Shown here piece by piece: positions 9,734-17,896 of a stretch of 64,000 nt of DNA (positions are counted from its first letter, which is position 1; each line of letters begins with the position of its first letter). Both the position numbers and the translations under genes were made by a program. The notes beneath the pieces are model-generated. The model did not search any database. It was not told the origin of the DNA and worked only from the letters and a program-made list of their open reading frames with translations. This stretch comes from Cytophagaceae bacterium (lineage in GTDB: Bacteria > Bacteroidota > Bacteroidia > Flavobacteriales > Flavobacteriaceae): contig PALD01000080.1 of the NCBI GenBank assembly GCA_002710685.1, positions 186,001 through 250,000 of the forward strand, written 5' to 3'.

Positions 9734-10274
9734 TTTGATCGCGGTATTTATGGTGGCATCACCATATTTATTTTATTTATATGAAGGTTTCCCAGATGTC
9801 AAAGTTTGGGAAACCTCTTTTTTTGGTATTGACATAACCTATACAAGTAACTATTATGAGAGTATAAATGTCCTCATGTGGATAGTTTTCAGCAAATTAA
9901 TACCGTTGTTATTTTTATTAATATGGTTCTTTACTTGTAAACATTGGTGGTATCACGCCATATTGGTACCTATAACAATGTTTCTTTTCCAGATTTACAC
10001 AACCTTTGCAGATGATCAAAGATATGGTGACAGTCGAGAGATTTATATCCTAGCTCCATTAATATTAGTTGCATTTGTATTTCTTTACACAATCCGTACA
10101 AGAATATTTGATAGGATTCACAATATTGATTTATCTGAATTAGATAGGGTAAGCCTCAAAGGAGATATAAAACATAATGATTCAAACTATTCTAATGTTA
10201 TCTCCCTAAATCATGAAGAAAAGGATGAAGACCTCGATGATGAAGATGACAATGAACCACTATTTATGGGATAG
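9681..10274 (+). CDS. Integral membrane protein with acidic C-terminus
   Basis: A 197-residue protein with about four transmembrane segments (near 13-35, 63-82, 90-108 and 127-143) and a hydrophilic tail of about 50 residues ending in an acidic cluster (HEEKDEDLDDEDDNEPLFMG). The basic start MQRNKLTKQRSK before the first segment is typical of a real N-terminus, so the ATG at 9681 is chosen although it overlaps the micropeptide frame by 53 bases. A TTG at 9735, one base after the micropeptide stop, is an alternative that would allow coupled translation. Not recognised as a named family. Codon use is more AT-rich than its neighbours. Confidence 0.7.
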   Translation: MQRNKLTKQRSKSLLAGSLIAVFMVASPYLFYLYEGFPDVKVWETSFFGIDITYTSNYYESINVLMWIVFSKLIPLLFLLIWFFTCKHWWYHAILVPITMFLFQIYTTFADDQRYGDSREIYILAPLILVAFVFLYTIRTRIFDRIHNIDLSELDRVSLKGDIKHNDSNYSNVISLNHEEKDEDLDDEDDNEPLFMG

Positions 10275-10345
10275 AACATTACACTTTTTCCTTTTTGCTG
10301 TATTCTGAAAATATATGTAATTTGGTTATTTACTAGAATACACCT

Positions 10346-11542
10346 ATGAACCTTGCCAATAGCCCTTTCACCAGGGAAGAACTTATTCCACAAGAAGAAA
10401 AACTTGAAGTTGAGACCCGAAAGGGTTCTCTTTTTATAGGTATCCCCAAAGAAAACCACTTTCAGGAAAAAAGGGTATGTCTCACTCCTGATGCCGTTGC
10501 CGCACTGGTAGCTGATGGCCATAGGGTCCTCGTAGAATCAAAGGCGGGTATTGACGCCCATTTTGCAGATCATGATTACTCTGAGGCTGGCGCCGAAATA
10601 ACAAGCGATACCAAAAAGGTGTTCAGCTGCCCCATGATACTTAAAGTTGAGCCGCCTTCCCAAAAGGAACTCGACATGATTAATCCACAAACGGTTTTAA
10701 TCTCTGCACTTCAACTAAAGACCCAAAAGAAGGAATATTTCAAGGCTCTTGCGTCAAAAAGGATAACGGCAATTGCCTTTGAGTTCATTCGGGATGAAGA
10801 TGGAACATATCCCGCGGTACGCACCCTTAGTGAAATTGCCGGTACGGCCTCTATACTTATCGCCAGTGAATTGATGGCCAGGAACGATGGCAACGCCCTC
10901 ATGTTTGGCAATATTAGTGGTGTACCCCCCATAGAAGTAGTAATCATTGGGGCGGGCACGGTAGGTGAGTTTGCTACCCGGTCTGCACTGGGTCTAGGAG
11001 CAAACGTCAAGGTCTTTGACAACTCCCTTACTAAACTACGCCAACTGCAAACAAACGTAGGAAGGCCCATCTACACCTCTACCGTACAACCAAAAAACCT
11101 ATTGAAGGCATTGCGCAGGTGTGACGTAGCCATAGGTGCCGTGCGCGGTAAGGACCGTGCACCCATCATTGTTACCGAAACCATGGTTGAGGCCATGAAA
11201 AAAGGGTCAGTTATCATTGATGTGAGCATAGACATGGGTGGATGTTTTGAGACCAGCGAGGTCACTACACATGACAAACCCATATTTCAGTGTCATGATG
11301 TAACGCATTACTGTGTCCCCAACATCCCTGCAAAATATGCCAGGACTTCCTCGATATCAATAAGTAACATCTTCACGCCCTACCTTCTTAACATCGCTGA
11401 AAATGGCGGGCTTGAAAATTCTCTGAGAATCAACAAAGGTCTTAAAAGTGGGTTGTATTTTTACCGCGGCATTTTGACGAGCAAATCTGTTTCAGACTGG
11501 TTTGATCTACCCTACCGGGATATCAATTTGCTTTTCTTTTGA
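10346..11542 (+). CDS. ald: Alanine dehydrogenase
   Basis: A 398-residue NAD-dependent dehydrogenase of the AlaDH/PntA family that interconverts L-alanine and pyruvate plus ammonia. The N-terminal domain has IGIPKENHFQEKRVCLTPDAV and the Rossmann motif VVIIGAGTVGEFATRSALGLGANVKVFD lies near residue 195. DVSIDMGGCFETSEVTTHDKPIFQCHDVTHYCVPNIPAKYARTSS matches the substrate-closing region. It differs from short AlaDHs in a longer N-terminus, usual in Bacteroidota. It follows the membrane protein by 71 bases. Confidence 0.92.
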   Translation: MNLANSPFTREELIPQEEKLEVETRKGSLFIGIPKENHFQEKRVCLTPDAVAALVADGHRVLVESKAGIDAHFADHDYSEAGAEITSDTKKVFSCPMILKVEPPSQKELDMINPQTVLISALQLKTQKKEYFKALASKRITAIAFEFIRDEDGTYPAVRTLSEIAGTASILIASELMARNDGNALMFGNISGVPPIEVVIIGAGTVGEFATRSALGLGANVKVFDNSLTKLRQLQTNVGRPIYTSTVQPKNLLKALRRCDVAIGAVRGKDRAPIIVTETMVEAMKKGSVIIDVSIDMGGCFETSEVTTHDKPIFQCHDVTHYCVPNIPAKYARTSSISISNIFTPYLLNIAENGGLENSLRINKGLKSGLYFYRGILTSKSVSDWFDLPYRDINLLFF

Positions 11543-11571
11543 TCACGTTTTATTCAGGAATCATATTGTAG

Positions 11572-11958
11572 ATGAAAATAGTACACAGGGTAGCATACTA
11601 TCTGGGAGGTTTCTCCATCGGTCTTATATTTTTGGTATTCTTCATTAAAGGTAGCGATACACAAATCCCTTCTTGCGATTACCTTCCCAATGCGCGGGTC
11701 TTAAAATCCATACGTAAACATGGGTATAGCCTTTCGGCGAAAGCCAAGGAAAACATGGCACAGTTGCAACTGGATACCGTTGCGCTCAACACCTTGTTCA
11801 AGGAAGGTGATGTGGTTTTTTCTAAAAGCGAGACCCACAAAGAACCATGCAAGGTTTTCTACATTCAATCATCAAGTTCACAGCCCCGCCAGTTTGCGGC
11901 CGTGCTGAACAAGTGTGATGATGATTATGAAATTGAAAGACTGGAAAAACTGGATTAG
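11572..11958 (+). CDS. Membrane-anchored conserved hypothetical protein
   Basis: A 128-residue protein with one N-terminal membrane helix (about residues 8-26, YYLGGFSIGLIFLVFFIKG) and a soluble domain with three cysteines (SCDYLPN, EPCKVFY, LNKCDDD). The order of a helical N-part (ARVLKSIRKHGYSLSAKAKENM) and later strands resembles DUF4258-type proteins found beside ald in related genomes; that match is from memory and tentative. It lies 29 bases after ald and overlaps the convergent proline dehydrogenase by four bases. A palindrome (11731-11743) lies in the coding region at residues 54-58. Confidence 0.7.
   Translation: MKIVHRVAYYLGGFSIGLIFLVFFIKGSDTQIPSCDYLPNARVLKSIRKHGYSLSAKAKENMAQLQLDTVALNTLFKEGDVVFSKSETHKEPCKVFYIQSSSSQPRQFAAVLNKCDDDYEIERLEKLD
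11731..11743. repeat. Palindrome CTTTCGGCGAAAG
   Basis: A 13-base copy of the dispersed palindrome family, inside the coding region of the 11572 gene, where it encodes LSAKA. Confidence 0.7.
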
Positions 11959-13127
11959 ATTTTCCTACGCTTTATTTCTTCTTTCAACAGGGTCAGTTCC
12001 CGGTTGGTTTGCCCGGCAACCGAGGTGTTCTCCTCTGCCCTGCGTATCAAATATGGCATCACGTCCCTAACCGGCCCAAAGGGTAAATATTTTGATACAT
12101 TGTATCCATGCGCGGCAAGGTTAAAGGTGATATGGTCACTCATGCCATAGAGCTGGCCAAACCATATACGGCGGTCATTTTTTTCAAAACCATTTTGACG
12201 CATAAGTTCCATGGCGAGGTAATTGCTCTCCTCATTGTGCGAGCCTATAAATATCTGGATATCCTCAAGATTATCAAAAATATAGGCCATCATGGCATTG
12301 AAATGCGCATCAGTCTCAAACTTGTCCTTGCATATGGGCGACCTGTAATCATGTTGCTCAGCCCTGGCACGTTCCTTTTCCATATAGGCCCCACGCACGA
12401 TTTTGACACCCAGTTTATATCCTTTTTCAATGGCATCGCGGTGAAGCACCTTGAGATATTGCAGCCTGTCCCAGCGGTAACATTGAAGGGTGTTGAACAC
12501 AACTGGTTTTTCTTTATTGTACTTTTCCATCATCTCGGCCACGAGAAGGTCTGCGGCATCCTGCATCCAGCTTTCTTCGGCATCAATGAGAAGGGTAATG
12601 TTGCACTCCACGGCTTTTGAACAAACCTTGTCAAACCGCTCCTTGATGCGTTGCCACTCTTCATGTTCTTTTTGCGTAAGGTGTTCTTTTTCAGTGATTT
12701 TTCTATATATCTCAAAACGTCCAAAACCACTGGGCTTAAATACAGAAAATGGCATCGAGGGCTTGTCTTGTGCAAACTCCATGATCTGGATGACCCTGTT
12801 GAGCGCATCATCAAAAGATTGCTCCTTTTCCTTACCTTCCACTGAAAAGTCAAGTACTGAGCACACGCCCTTTTCATACATTTTTTTGACGACCGTATTG
12901 CAATCCCTCTCGTTCACCCCACCACAAAAATGGTCAAACACCGTAGCCCTTATCAGGCCCTCAACGGGCAGTTTTGCATTGATGGCAAAACGGGTCACCG
13001 TGGTACCTATCCTCACTAAGGGTTGCTTGCTTATCATCTTGAACAAGAAGTAGGCCCGCTCAAGTTCACTATCGGTTTTTAATGCAAACGCACTCTTTGT
13101 ATTGTCAAAAATCCTGTTCTCTAACAT
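11955..13127 (-). CDS. putA/prodh-like: Proline dehydrogenase
   Basis: A flavin-dependent proline dehydrogenase of 390 residues, oxidising proline to delta-1-pyrroline-5-carboxylate. The beta/alpha barrel shows FKPSGFGRFEIYRKI, LIDAEESWMQDAADLL, GVKIVRGAYMEKERARAEQH and the closing FGPVRDVMPYLIRRAEENTSVAGQT. The ATG at 13125-13127 is preferred over a TTG seven codons earlier because a -7 promoter element (13146-13153) overlaps the longer start. It is a stand-alone enzyme without the P5C dehydrogenase domain of PutA. It is divergent from aroB and overlaps the 3' end of the 11572 gene. Confidence 0.93.
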   Translation of the reverse strand: MLENRIFDNTKSAFALKTDSELERAYFLFKMISKQPLVRIGTTVTRFAINAKLPVEGLIRATVFDHFCGGVNERDCNTVVKKMYEKGVCSVLDFSVEGKEKEQSFDDALNRVIQIMEFAQDKPSMPFSVFKPSGFGRFEIYRKITEKEHLTQKEHEEWQRIKERFDKVCSKAVECNITLLIDAEESWMQDAADLLVAEMMEKYNKEKPVVFNTLQCYRWDRLQYLKVLHRDAIEKGYKLGVKIVRGAYMEKERARAEQHDYRSPICKDKFETDAHFNAMMAYIFDNLEDIQIFIGSHNEESNYLAMELMRQNGFEKNDRRIWFGQLYGMSDHITFNLAAHGYNVSKYLPFGPVRDVMPYLIRRAEENTSVAGQTNRELTLLKEEIKRRKI

Positions 13128-13145
13128 AGTTTCAAAAAATGTGGC

Positions 13146-13153
13146 CAAATATA
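13146..13153 (-). promoter_or_regulatory. Promoter -7 element for proline dehydrogenase
   Basis: Reading the minus strand gives TATATTTG, a perfect TAnnTTTG. The implied start near 13141 leaves a 14-base leader before the ATG at 13127 and rules out the upstream TTG. No -33 element at ideal spacing is seen. Confidence 0.55.
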
Positions 13154-13214
13154 CTTTAAAATAGCTGCCTTATTTATCAAAAGATATTTAATTTCACCCC
13201 GCAAAAAACACATA

Positions 13215-14291
13215 ATGCAAGCCGTACAAGCACAGGAATATAGTATCGTTTTCAACTCAGATGGTTATGCCCAGCTCAATGGGCTACTGGCCAAAAAAAA
13301 CTATAGCATCCTTTTTTTACTGGTTGATGAAAATACCCATCAGCACTGTTTGCCTTCCTTTTTGGCAAAGGTGGAGACAGAAACCACCATCGAGGTCATA
13401 GAGGTGGATTCCGGCGAAGAATTCAAGAATCTGGAGACCTGTGATGGCATCTGGAATGCCCTGTCAGAGCTTAACGCAGACCGTAAAAGCGCATTGATAA
13501 ACCTGGGCGGCGGCGTCATTACAGATATGGGCGGTTTTATCGCCTGCACCTTCAAGAGGGGCATAGATTACATCAACATACCCACCACCCTGCTCAGCAT
13601 GGTAGATGCCTCAGTGGGTGGCAAAACGGGAGTTGACCTGGGCAGCCTCAAGAATCAAATAGGTGTGATCAGCAATCCAGAAATGGTACTGGTCGATATT
13701 GACCTTTTAAAGACGCTTCCGCGAAAAGAACTACGCTCTGGTTATGCCGAAATGTTGAAGCATGGGCTTATCACCTCAACCGCATACTGGGAGAAGGTAA
13801 AGGCTGAGCGGTTTGATAATATTGAAGGTCTGCTGCCACTTATCCATGAGAGCATCGAGATAAAGAACAAGGTGGTCAAGGTCGACCCCCGCGAGCATGG
13901 CATAAGAAAATCGCTCAATTTTGGCCACACGCTGGGGCACGCCATAGAATCCCATTTTCTCTCCAGTAAAGATAAAGACCGCCTTTTACACGGCGAGGCA
14001 ATTGCCGTGGGCATGGTCCTGGCTGCTTACCTATCTGTAAAAAGGGCCGGGCTCTCACGAGAAGTTTATGAAGACGTTTCCCGCACCATGCTCTCCATAT
14101 ATGATAAGGTTAGCTTTCGCGAAAGCGATATCAAGGAGATTATAAAGCTGCTCAAATATGATAAAAAGAACTCGCATGGCAACATCCTTTTTGTCCTGCT
14201 GGAAGAAATAGGCAAACCAGCATACAATCAACTCATTGATAATGAGCTTATTTATGAAGCCTTTGAAGATTATGAGAAATTTAATGCTTAA
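13215..14291 (+). CDS. aroB: 3-dehydroquinate synthase
   Basis: A 358-residue NAD- and metal-dependent enzyme converting DAHP to 3-dehydroquinate in the shikimate pathway. The nucleotide-binding GGGVITDMGGFIACTFKRGI (about residue 97) is followed by DASVGGKTGVDLGSLKNQIG and by FGHTLGHAIESH, which holds metal ligands; HGEAIAVGM follows. The start ATG gives the family length. Two palindrome copies fall inside: a perfect GCTTTCGCGAAAGC at 14113-14126 (encodes SFRES) and an imperfect one near 13714. It is divergent from proline dehydrogenase. Confidence 0.96.
   Translation: MQAVQAQEYSIVFNSDGYAQLNGLLAKKNYSILFLLVDENTHQHCLPSFLAKVETETTIEVIEVDSGEEFKNLETCDGIWNALSELNADRKSALINLGGGVITDMGGFIACTFKRGIDYINIPTTLLSMVDASVGGKTGVDLGSLKNQIGVISNPEMVLVDIDLLKTLPRKELRSGYAEMLKHGLITSTAYWEKVKAERFDNIEGLLPLIHESIEIKNKVVKVDPREHGIRKSLNFGHTLGHAIESHFLSSKDKDRLLHGEAIAVGMVLAAYLSVKRAGLSREVYEDVSRTMLSIYDKVSFRESDIKEIIKLLKYDKKNSHGNILFVLLEEIGKPAYNQLIDNELIYEAFEDYEKFNA
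14113..14126. repeat. Perfect palindrome GCTTTCGCGAAAGC
   Basis: One of three exact copies of this 14-mer in the window (others at 30444-30457 and 47258-47271). It lies in aroB and is read as S-F-R-E-S in a surface-type helix. Confidence 0.85.
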
Positions 14292-14369
14292 AAATGTGCA
14301 CAGGCTTGCATATGAAATACGTTTTTTTATAAATTCACCTATAAATTAAGATAACCCCACACTACGTTT

Positions 14370-14729
14370 ATGCGCAGAATTATTGTTGATTTTAAAAAAC
14401 TCACACCAGAAATACTGGCACTGTTGGTTGATAAATATCCTTATGGTTATGATGATGACCACATCATTTCTTTTAGAAATGCAAAAAATGAGCTCATCGA
14501 GGCCGTTGAAGTTAGGACTGAAGATACTATTTACCTGGTCAAGGTGAGCAAGAAGCTTGAGTCATCCATGGAGAATTTTGACGTGGATGATTATGATGAT
14601 GGCGAGCTTACCGAGCCCATAAGCGACATGCCCGAAAAAATAAAGGGAGAAGATGATGATGAAGATGACCTGGATGGTGATGACATAGATGATATTCCTG
14701 ATGATACGGGAGAAGATGACGAGGACTAG
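14370..14729 (+). CDS. Small acidic conserved hypothetical protein
   Basis: A 119-residue cytoplasmic protein. Residues 1-70 form a compact alpha+beta unit (RRIIVDFKKLTPEILALLVDKYPYGYDDDHIISFRNAKNELIEAVEVRTEDTIYLVKV). Residues 72-119 are extremely acidic, made mainly of D and E, and are likely disordered. I do not recognise a named family. It lies 78 bases after aroB and ends at a strong terminator shared with trxB. Confidence 0.75.
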   Translation: MRRIIVDFKKLTPEILALLVDKYPYGYDDDHIISFRNAKNELIEAVEVRTEDTIYLVKVSKKLESSMENFDVDDYDDGELTEPISDMPEKIKGEDDDEDDLDGDDIDDIPDDTGEDDED

Positions 14730-14734
14730 ATATA

Positions 14735-14764
14735 AAAAGCGCCATTTTTACAAATGGCGCTTTT
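14735..14764. terminator. Bidirectional rho-independent terminator
   Basis: A 13-base-pair perfect stem (arms AAAAGCGCCATTT and AAATGGCGCTTTT around a four-base loop) lies between the convergent 14370 gene and trxB. T-runs flank it on both strands. Confidence 0.9.
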
Positions 14765-14789
14765 CTTTTTTATATATAAGTGTATCTGA

Positions 14790-15746
14790 CTATGCCTCCA
14801 CAGCACTTTCTACATCGACGAGATAACGCTCTGCATCTAGTGCGGCCATACATCCTGTACCTGCGGCGGTAATTGCCTGGCGGTAATCTTTATCCTGCAC
14901 GTCACCACTTGCAAAAACCCCGGGCAGGTTAGTATGAGTGGATTTTCCCTTTGTGATTATATAACCGGTCTCATCCATGGTGACCTGTCCTTTAAAAAGG
15001 TCTGTATTGGGTTTGTGACCTATGGCAATGAACAAGCCCGTGATTTCAATAGTATGCTTTGACCCATCAGTATTATTGAGTATGCTGAGGCCATCTACTA
15101 CCTGTTCTCCCAGCACTTCATTTACTTCAGAATTGTAGAGTACCGTGATATTGTCTTTACTGTTCACACGGTGCTGCATGGCTTTTGAAGCACGCATTTC
15201 ATCCTTGCGCACCAACATGGTAACATGCTCGCAGATATTTGCAAGATAGGTAGCTTCTTCAGCAGCTGTATCACCACCACCCACAATGGCCACTCTTTGG
15301 TTTTTATAGAAAAAACCATCACACACGGCACAGGCTGATACTCCACCGCCACGCAGCTTTTGTTCACTGGGCAGCCCCAGGTATTTTGCAGAGGCACCAG
15401 TGGATATTATCACGGTTTCAGCCTCTAGTTCTGTCTTGTTGTCAACAATAATCTTGTGAATACCACCCACTTCTTTACTAAAATCGACGCTGGTGACCAT
15501 GCCTATGCGCACTTGCGTGCCAAAACGCTCCGCTTGTTGCTGTAACTGGACCATCATGGTGGGCCCGTCTATACCTTCTGGATAACCCGGAAAATTATCT
15601 ACTTCTGTTGTTGTCGTCAACTGCCCACCAGGCTCAAGACCTGTATACATCACTGGTTTGAGGTCTGCACGTGAAGCATATATTGCGGCGGTATATCCCG
15701 CGGGACCAGACCCTATGATGAGGCATTTTATTCGCTCTACAGCCAT
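14790..15746 (-). CDS. trxB: Thioredoxin-disulfide reductase
   Basis: A 318-residue flavoenzyme that passes electrons from NADPH to thioredoxin. It has the FAD motif GSGPAG (residues 12-17), the redox pair Cys139-Ala-Val-Cys142 in SACAVCDGFF, the NADPH motif GGGDTAAEEA, and the closing FASGDVQDKDYRQAITAAGTGCMAAL. The start MAVERIKCLIIG at 15746 is chosen over a start eight codons upstream because a -7 element (15770-15777) covers the latter. It is convergent with the acidic protein gene across a terminator. Confidence 0.96.
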   Translation of the reverse strand: MAVERIKCLIIGSGPAGYTAAIYASRADLKPVMYTGLEPGGQLTTTTEVDNFPGYPEGIDGPTMMVQLQQQAERFGTQVRIGMVTSVDFSKEVGGIHKIIVDNKTELEAETVIISTGASAKYLGLPSEQKLRGGGVSACAVCDGFFYKNQRVAIVGGGDTAAEEATYLANICEHVTMLVRKDEMRASKAMQHRVNSKDNITVLYNSEVNEVLGEQVVDGLSILNNTDGSKHTIEITGLFIAIGHKPNTDLFKGQVTMDETGYIITKGKSTHTNLPGVFASGDVQDKDYRQAITAAGTGCMAALDAERYLVDVESAVEA

Positions 15747-15769
15747 TTGTTTCTTTTTTTGTGTAAGCA

Positions 15770-15777
15770 CAAAATTA
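15770..15777 (-). promoter_or_regulatory. Promoter -7 element for trxB
   Basis: The minus strand reads TAATTTTG, matching TAnnTTTG. The predicted start near 15765 leaves about 19 bases before the ATG at 15746. A -33 element is not obvious. The remaining 200 bp up to 15977 is AT-rich with no further feature. Confidence 0.45.
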
Positions 15778-15977
15778 AGCCATATCTCAAGGAATATAAA
15801 ATGGAGTGATTGTCATTTATTATAGCGTTATCAACAATCAAAAAAACAACGTTTTCATTGTCAAATTCTAAATAGTTATGCTAAATTTTTATGATTTATC
15901 AATGGGTTTTTACAAGATTATTGACTAAAATTAAGATGTAACAGATTAAGGAAATTAATCACCCAACTTCATAGAAT

Positions 15978-16928
15978 ATGCTTGCAAGAGTTGCCAACAA
16001 TCTTTTCTGGATGGGCAGGTACATTGAACGTTCAGAACATATCGCAAGGTTCTTGAATGTCAACTATTTTTCTTCTCTTGATGCGCCTAACGAAATTTCA
16101 CAGGATAGGCAATTAGTCTTAAAATCCATGATATTCATGGCAGACAATCCCGTTTCAGACCCATGGCTTGAACTCAAGGAAGAAGAGGTGTTGTATGATA
16201 TAGGCCTCAATCCTGAAAAGTCATACTCCATATTTAACTGTGTAAAGTATGCCCGGGAAAATGCCAATAGCGCAAGGGATTTGATCTCTACTGAACTCTA
16301 TGAGGCACTCAATAAGTTTTATCACTATGTAAATGGATACCCCGCTGAGGTATTTGTAAAAAATGGGCTCTATGATTTTACGGTAAGTATCATGGAATCC
16401 AGTTCTATTTTAAGGGGAAAGGTACGCGGAACCCTTTTACATGACGAGGTATATGCCATTATCATGCTGGGTATCAACCTTGAAAGGGCCATGCAGATTG
16501 TGAGGATGGTACATACCAAATACCTGGATGCACTTCAAGCACAAGGAAGTTATGGCGATAAATTTAAGAACAGCTATGAGTGGACCACCCTGCTCAAGTG
16601 CAACGAAGCCTATGACATGATGCGCCGTTTGTATAGACAATCTCCCACAAGCCTTACCACACTTGAGTTCTTGATACTCAACGCCAGTTGCCCCAGGTCA
16701 GTGATGAACAGCCTTAACCAGGTTTGCAACCACGTGAAGACCGTATCAAGGGAAAAGGACTTCACAAAAAAATCTGCCCAGTTTTTAACTGAGAAAATTA
16801 GGGCTGAATATAAGTACAAGCTGGGAGAAGAGATAGAAAGTGACATTGAGGGTTTTATTAAAAATATAGAAGAAAAGCTGTATTTGATTGCCACAACCAT
16901 AGAAAATGAATACTTTAACTATTACTAA
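15978..16928 (+). CDS. Alpha-E domain protein
   Basis: A 316-residue all-helical protein of the alpha-E (DUF403) family, recognised from the start MLARVANNLFWMGRYIERSEHIARFLNVN and the repeated E-rich helices. Alpha-E proteins occur in operons with a circularly permuted ATP-grasp enzyme and a transglutaminase-like protein and are proposed to take part in making or attaching a peptide-like tag; the exact reaction is not known. Here the transglutaminase gene follows by 38 bases but no ATP-grasp gene precedes it. Confidence 0.88.
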   Translation: MLARVANNLFWMGRYIERSEHIARFLNVNYFSSLDAPNEISQDRQLVLKSMIFMADNPVSDPWLELKEEEVLYDIGLNPEKSYSIFNCVKYARENANSARDLISTELYEALNKFYHYVNGYPAEVFVKNGLYDFTVSIMESSSILRGKVRGTLLHDEVYAIIMLGINLERAMQIVRMVHTKYLDALQAQGSYGDKFKNSYEWTTLLKCNEAYDMMRRLYRQSPTSLTTLEFLILNASCPRSVMNSLNQVCNHVKTVSREKDFTKKSAQFLTEKIRAEYKYKLGEEIESDIEGFIKNIEEKLYLIATTIENEYFNYY

Positions 16929-16966
16929 AAATAGTTGAGTATTTTTGGCAAATAATTCTAACGCCC

Positions 16967-17860
16967 TTGCACTATACCATAAAATACAACGCCGTCAATG
17001 TCTACCAGAACCCGGTAGAAAAGGCCCTATGGCAATTTTTGATCAAGCCCATGAGCAATCAAGACCAGCAGCTTGACCATCAATCCTTTACAAATAGCCT
17101 GGGCAGTCCTGTTGAAAATTCAATAAATGGCTATGGCTTTGACACCTATAGGATAAACGTACCCCAAAAATTCAATACTATTGAGTTTAATGCGGAGTTT
17201 AGGCTTTATAAAGAGATAGTTGATCCTTTTGCCAACCTTGAATTCATGGATATCGAGAAAGAACAGTATGAACTCTCAAAAACTGATTTTAAGATAGATA
17301 ACGAGCGTTTTTTGGTTTTTACCAAACTTACCCAGCTACCGGCTAATCACGGCCTTGATTTTGCCATGGACACCTCATTATCGATTTTTGACAATTTATT
17401 GCGCCTCAATACATGGATTTTTGAGAAATTTACATTCAAGCCCAAGGTTACTGATGTAAGCACCAGCCTTGACAAGATCATTGACCAGAAAATGGGCGTA
17501 TGTCAGGATTTTACACACCTATTTTGTGCCCTGGCCCGCGCCAACAATATTCCCGCAAGGTATGTATCGGGATATTTACATCAGGGCAATGGTTATTTTG
17601 GCGACAGCCAGATGCATGCATGGGTTGAGTGCAACCTCCCAGGAAATGGATGGATGGGCTTTGACCCCACAAACAACCTGATTGCGGCAGAAAACCACAT
17701 CAAGGTTGCCCATGGCAAGGATTATTCTGACTGCCCACCCATCAAGGGCCTGGTATTTTCACAAGGTGAACACACCACAGAGTATACCGTTGAGGTCACG
17801 GGGCAACAGAGAAGGCAGGAACACTTTCATGAAATGCAGCAATCGCAGCAGCAACAGTGA
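16967..17860 (+). CDS. Transglutaminase-like cysteine protease
   Basis: A 297-residue protein with an N-terminal beta domain (1-140, bacterial transglutaminase-like N-terminal region) and a transglutaminase/papain-fold core. The triad is visible: Cys in GVCQDFTHLFCALAR, His in QMHAWVECNLP and Asp in GWMGFDPTNN. The C-terminus is glutamine-rich (QQRRQEHFHEMQQSQQQQ). The start is a TTG at 16967; no ATG fits. It is paired with the alpha-E gene and likely works with it on a peptide or amide bond in the cytoplasm, as no signal peptide is seen. Confidence 0.88.
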   Translation: MHYTIKYNAVNVYQNPVEKALWQFLIKPMSNQDQQLDHQSFTNSLGSPVENSINGYGFDTYRINVPQKFNTIEFNAEFRLYKEIVDPFANLEFMDIEKEQYELSKTDFKIDNERFLVFTKLTQLPANHGLDFAMDTSLSIFDNLLRLNTWIFEKFTFKPKVTDVSTSLDKIIDQKMGVCQDFTHLFCALARANNIPARYVSGYLHQGNGYFGDSQMHAWVECNLPGNGWMGFDPTNNLIAAENHIKVAHGKDYSDCPPIKGLVFSQGEHTTEYTVEVTGQQRRQEHFHEMQQSQQQQ

Positions 17861-17896
17861 GGGTCGACCCGCTGTTTAATTTACAAATACGACTAG

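Noticed and set aside
14625..14729. GATGA-rich stretch as a tandem repeat
   Set aside because: It is the acidic C-terminus of the 14370 gene, in frame, with irregular spacing.
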